Below, one piece after another: positions 5,284 to 7,966 of a DNA stretch of 7,966 nucleotides; positions within the stretch are counted from its first letter, which is position 1; each line of letters starts with the position of its first letter. Position numbers and translations under genes: made by a program. This DNA comes from CAZCWX01 sp964502465 (GTDB lineage Bacteria; Desulfobacterota; Binatia; Bin18): positions 1 through 7,966 of the forward strand of contig CAZCWX010000126.1 of NCBI GenBank assembly GCA_964502465.1. The letters run 5' to 3'. The notes under the pieces were generated by a model. It was given only the letters and a program-made list of their open reading frames with translations. It made no database searches and had not been told where the DNA came from.

Positions 5284-7287
5284 ATGGAAACTGCGCTGTT
5301 TCAGGCATCGATTGAAGGTTTTTTCAACCTCATGCATTTCGAAATCTGGTTGGCCATGATGATTGGAGTTGGGATTGGAACATTTACTGCGGTTACCCCT
5401 CAAGGGCTCGGCACACCCCTGGTATATGCACTTATGCTGCCGATCGTCATAAAATGGGAGCCGCTTACCGGGATTGCTTTGTTGATAGGAGCGAGCGCTG
5501 TGAGCGCTATCTGCGCCGCCTATCTCCCCGTTCTGTTCGGCATTCCTGGGGGCGGCGGCTCCCAGGCGACTGTTTTGGATGCATATCCGATGGGCCGTCG
5601 AGGAGAAGCGCGCCGAGCACTGGGCGCGTCCTTTATGGCTGGCGGCTTGGGTGCTCTGATCGGCACCTTCACCTTGGCTCTGGCTATCCCATTGGCTCAG
5701 CCTTTGATCTATCTGATGGGCTCCCCTGAACTGGCTGTGATTATTTTTTGGGGTCTGACGATGATTGCGGTCTTAGCCGGGCGTGAACCTCTCAAGGGAA
5801 TCATTGCGGCATTTTTTGGCCTGCTGCTCTCAACCGTTGGCCAGCAGGCGCAAAGCGGAATTATGCGCTACGTCTTTGAGCCCATGTATTTGTTAGATGG
5901 TTTTGCCCTTGGCATCGTCGCCCTGGCTTTGTTCGGCGTTCCCGCCTCGCTCAATCTGGCCCTCACCAAGATGGGCGTCGAAAAGGAACCCGCGCCACTG
6001 AAGGGAAAGCTGCTGGACGGCGTCAGAGACACCTTGCGTGAATGGTGGCTGGTTTTGCGCTGCAGTTTCGTAGGTATTTGGGTGGGACTGGTTCCCGGCA
6101 TCGGTTCTCAGACAGTGGATTGGCTGGCTTACGGGCACGCGGCGCAGAGCTGTAAAGGGGCCAAGGACACCTTCGGCAAAGGCGACGTTCGTGGGGTGAT
6201 CGCACCAGAATGCGCCAATGATGCCAAAGATGGCGGCGACCTCATGAGCGTCCTGCTGTTGGGAATACCCCAGGGAACGACTACGGCCCTTTTTATCGTC
6301 GCTCTGCTCGCGTGGGGATTTCTCCCTGGTCCCGAGATGGTGCGGAAGGATGCCGACATCATCTTCAGCATCGTATGGATACAGGGACTGTCTGGAATCA
6401 CCGGAACGCTGGTCGGTTTTTGCCTGGCCAACCATCTCGCCAAGCTCGCTCAGGTTCGCTACACGATTATCGTTCCTTTGATCCTGACGTGCGTTCTCTT
6501 AGGAGCCTTCAGCACCAACCGCGACCCGCTTGATCTCGTGACAGTGGTGTCCTTTGGTTTTCTCGGGTACTTCATGTGGCGCCTGGGTTATCCGCGGCCG
6601 GCCATGATTCTTGGTTTTGTCCTCGGGATCCTGTTTGAGAAATACCTCTATCGTTCAGTAGCGAGTTATGGCTTCACTTGGTTGCTGCGGCCCTCGGTCA
6701 TCGTCCTGCTGATCCTCGCTTTAGGCACCCTGGCCTTAACCCTCTGGAACCGCCGGGAGACGAAGCCGGAAGTTGAGACACTCCTAGAAAAACCGCGCTT
6801 CACGTTGCGATTCCGTCCCGGATCTCTTCTTACGGTTTGCTTGTTGGCCGTATTCGTAGCGGCGCTCATCGCGGGTTGGGACTGGCCTCTTATCGCCAAC
6901 CTCATGCCCGTTTACGTGGTCGCTCTTCCAGCGTTCTTCCTGGTGTTGATCCAACTCTATCGGGAAGTCACAGCCTGGGAGCATCCCGGCGGCAAAAACA
7001 GCGCTGCCTATGAGGCGGACGAAGTTTTCGACCTCCAGGTAACCAGGTGGACTGAAATCCGGCGCACGACGGGATTTTTTGGCTGGTTCGCCGGCGGTGC
7101 GATTGCGGTATGGCTATTGGGGATAGTCATCGGGCTGCCCCTCTTCACGCTGCTCTACATGCTCATCGAAGGAAAGGACAAGTGGACGGTCTCCTTGCTC
7201 ATGTCGGCTGGTATTTTCCTGCTGATCTGGGGTGTTTTCGAGTTTATTATGGAGACGAGGTGGCCCGCGGGAGCCCTTTTTCAATGA
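5284..7287 (+). CDS. TctA-TctB fusion permease of a TTT-type transporter
   Basis: 667-residue polytopic protein joining both TTT membrane subunits. Residues 1 to about 490 are a TctA domain: first loop TPQGLGTPLVYALMLP (38-53), GIPGGGGSQATVLDAYPMGRRGEA later in the first half, second half-repeat GLVPGIGSQTVDWLAYG (from 268), APECANDA at 307-314, and LGIPQGTTTA around 326-335. A charged linker (WNRRETKPEVETLLEKP) leads to a TctB-like domain at about 509-667 with four hydrophobic segments and the ending RWPAGALFQ, echoing the PLPKGLLEP ending of the window's separate TctB. Usual TctA length is about 500 residues, so the extra 160 match a TctB. Two conserved loops are altered: PGLG becomes PQGLG and GIPGS becomes GIPQG. 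No solute-binding protein lies beside it here. The stop overlaps the next ATG (ATGA). Substrate unknown. Confidence 0.9.
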   Translation: METALFQASIEGFFNLMHFEIWLAMMIGVGIGTFTAVTPQGLGTPLVYALMLPIVIKWEPLTGIALLIGASAVSAICAAYLPVLFGIPGGGGSQATVLDAYPMGRRGEARRALGASFMAGGLGALIGTFTLALAIPLAQPLIYLMGSPELAVIIFWGLTMIAVLAGREPLKGIIAAFFGLLLSTVGQQAQSGIMRYVFEPMYLLDGFALGIVALALFGVPASLNLALTKMGVEKEPAPLKGKLLDGVRDTLREWWLVLRCSFVGIWVGLVPGIGSQTVDWLAYGHAAQSCKGAKDTFGKGDVRGVIAPECANDAKDGGDLMSVLLLGIPQGTTTALFIVALLAWGFLPGPEMVRKDADIIFSIVWIQGLSGITGTLVGFCLANHLAKLAQVRYTIIVPLILTCVLLGAFSTNRDPLDLVTVVSFGFLGYFMWRLGYPRPAMILGFVLGILFEKYLYRSVASYGFTWLLRPSVIVLLILALGTLALTLWNRRETKPEVETLLEKPRFTLRFRPGSLLTVCLLAVFVAALIAGWDWPLIANLMPVYVVALPAFFLVLIQLYREVTAWEHPGGKNSAAYEADEVFDLQVTRWTEIRRTTGFFGWFAGGAIAVWLLGIVIGLPLFTLLYMLIEGKDKWTVSLLMSAGIFLLIWGVFEFIMETRWPAGALFQ

Positions 7288-7376
7288 GAAAAAAAGTCCG
7301 CAAGAAGGCTAACGGCGCGCAAACACCGGACGTCATTCAGCAGATGCAGATTCGCTCAGAGCCAATAGGAGGTTAG
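7284..7376 (+). CDS. Small basic ORF overlapping the permease stop, 30 residues
   Basis: ATG at 7284 overlaps the fusion permease stop in an ATGA, and the frame reads MRKKVRKKANGAQTPDVIQQ and ten more residues to TAG (7374-7376). The start is strongly basic and no membrane span is present. The overlap suggests translational coupling and might link the permease to the following tctA start. It may be a real small protein or only a spacer; I do not recognise it. Confidence 0.3.
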   Translation: MRKKVRKKANGAQTPDVIQQMQIRSEPIGG

Positions 7377-7384
7377 TTAGCAGG

Positions 7385-7429
7385 ATGTTGGATGCAGCAC
7401 TATTGGCGCTGGAAAACCTGTTCAGTTGA
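7385..7429 (+). pseudogene. Truncated start of another tctA-like permease gene
   Basis: ATG at 7385 opens a frame reading MLDAALLALENLFS, then TGA (7427-7429). This closely resembles the start of TctA proteins (compare MESLANLFMG in the TctA of the left operon). AGGAGG at 7367-7372 lies 12 bases upstream and GCAGG directly before the ATG. No TctA-like sequence continues in any frame after the stop, so the gene appears cut off after 14 codons, presumably by deletion or by the mobile sequence that follows. With only 14 residues, similarity alone is weak; the position directly after a TTT permease carries much of the argument. Confidence 0.45.
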
Positions 7430-7478
7430 GCCTAGCCGAAATTTTGTGTGTGAGGCAGGTTGATGATTGTAATTGCGG

Positions 7479-7518
7479 CATGAATCGATCAGCGAAAAGG
7501 ATCGCAAATTGATTCATG
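7479..7518. repeat. Long imperfect hairpin after the tctA stub
   Basis: The arms CATGAATCGAT (7479-7489) and ATTGATTCATG (7508-7518) pair over 11 positions with one G-T wobble. Inside, GCGA (7492-7495) pairs with TCGC (7502-7505) around a 6-base loop, with a 2 by 2 internal loop between the stems. No T-tract follows, so it is not an obvious intrinsic terminator. It could be an operator, an RNA structure or an element end. Confidence 0.55.
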
Positions 7519-7616
7519 GCAAACTTCTACTCGCGCGCGCTCATCTTCCAGTCTCTGGTAATCTTTTTTAGCGCCAGATACAAAACGTCACCGCGGTATG
7601 GTCGTTGGGGAAATGG

Positions 7617-7668
7617 CCCCGGGTCTTGACCGGGGGGAAAGGGGTCGGGAGTCCTTTATTGACCGGGG
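7617..7668. repeat. REP-like GC-rich repeats upstream of the transposase
   Basis: TTGACCGGGG occurs perfectly at 7626-7635 and 7659-7668. CCCCGG (7617-7622) pairs with CCGGGG (7630-7635) around a 7-base loop. The GGAAAGGGGTC at 7636-7646 lies between the two copies. Such palindromic GC-rich units next to a RAYT gene are the expected setting of REP sequences, which RAYT proteins recognise. Confidence 0.5.
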
Positions 7669-7697
7669 CGGCCTAAATGCGATAGATGCGATGCGAA

Positions 7698-7966
7698 ATG
7701 CCGCGACGACCTCGTCTTGCGACCGGTGGCATAGCGCACCACGTCCTAAACCGACGAGTCGGTCGGTTACCGCTGTTCGAAAAACCCGGAGACTATTCCG
7801 CCTTTGAGAAAGTTCTCGGCGAAGCCTACGAGCGAACGTACGGATTGCGGCATATTGTTTGATGCCGAATCACTGGCATTTGCTATTGTGGCCGCGCTAC
7901 GATGGAGAGCTCTCCGAGGTGATGCGATGGATCACGGTTACACATACTCAGCGTTGGCATGCCTAC
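7698..7966 (+). pseudogene. REP-associated tyrosine transposase (RAYT), frameshifted and cut by window end
   Basis: Y1/HUH-type transposase of the IS200-like RAYT family. The first frame, from ATG 7698, reads MPRRPRLATGGIAHHVLNRR, then VGRLPLFEKPGDYSAFEKVL and GEAYER, matching the usual RAYT opening (YHVLNR-G---LF---DY--F). It runs into TGA at 7860-7862. The next family block lies in the -1 frame: ANVRIAAYCLMPNHWHLLLW, with the catalytic HUH motif HWH at 7871-7879, then PRYDGELSEVMRWITVTHTQ to the window edge. The switch must fall near 7830-7838 (around GAGCGAACGTA), consistent with loss of one base. The catalytic Tyr would lie beyond 7966. No good Shine-Dalgarno is visible. It is probably inactivated; programmed frameshifting or a sequencing error are alternatives. 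Confidence 0.85.

Larger units (their letters stand above)
7430..7697. other. Non-coding stretch between the tctA stub and the transposase
   Basis: No convincing gene on either strand. It holds the hairpin at 7479-7518 in its first half and GC-rich REP-like repeats in its second half (7617-7668). It probably contains the junction between the transporter locus and the transposase element, but no target-site duplication was found by eye. Confidence 0.45.

Noticed and set aside
5893..6435. Minus-strand open frame of 180 residues opposite the fusion permease
   Set aside because: Antisense to a gene with continuous TctA motifs; Gln, Arg and Asp-rich shadow composition.
7598..7807. Plus-strand open frame of 69 residues across the repeats and the transposase start
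   Set aside because: It reads through the GC-rich repeats and is out of frame with the RAYT, whose own frame gives a strong family match.

Overview
This is a bacterial window dominated by two tripartite tricarboxylate transporter (TTT/TctCBA-type) loci that point away from each other, followed by degraded mobile-element sequence at the right edge. No rRNA, tRNA or CRISPR array was seen. Moderately high GC, several TTT loci in one stretch, and a cytidylate-kinase-like/BON protein in a tct operon suggest an uncultured environmental proteobacterium-like organism (Desulfobacterota, Methylomirabilota/Rokubacteria or similar). That placement is an inference from gene content; no taxonomic marker is present.

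Left block (78-3915, minus strand): a compact four-gene operon. It reads tctC (periplasmic solute-binding protein with a clear signal peptide and a strong Shine-Dalgarno), tctB (small membrane subunit), tctA (large permease) and a cytidylate-kinase-like protein with a C-terminal BON domain. Gaps are 12, 21 and 13 bases. The first three genes form a complete secondary transporter for a carboxylate or related small organic acid. The fourth is not a known TTT subunit and may have a sensory or accessory role.

Middle (3916-5283): mostly non-coding between the divergent loci. It holds a tandem 11-bp repeat upstream of tctC, a start-less C-terminal remnant of a helix-rich gene (4185-4430), a two-copy GAATYACGTTGC repeat, a possible 106-residue single-span membrane protein (4512-4832), and a 33-residue single-span membrane miniprotein (4963-5064) with its own Shine-Dalgarno and a rho-independent terminator overlapping its stop codon.

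Right block (5284-7429, plus strand): a 667-residue permease in which a TctA domain is fused to a C-terminal TctB-like domain. It is followed, with a 4-base ATGA overlap, by a 30-codon ORF and then by what looks like the first 14 codons of another tctA cut off by a stop. No solute-binding protein accompanies this permease here.

Right edge (7430-7966): a strong hairpin, GC-rich REP-like repeats, and the start of a REP-associated tyrosine transposase (RAYT, Y1/HUH family). Its reading frame is broken by a single-base-type frameshift before the catalytic HWH motif, and it runs off the window. The abrupt end of the third tctA close to this element suggests insertion or deletion associated with mobile DNA.
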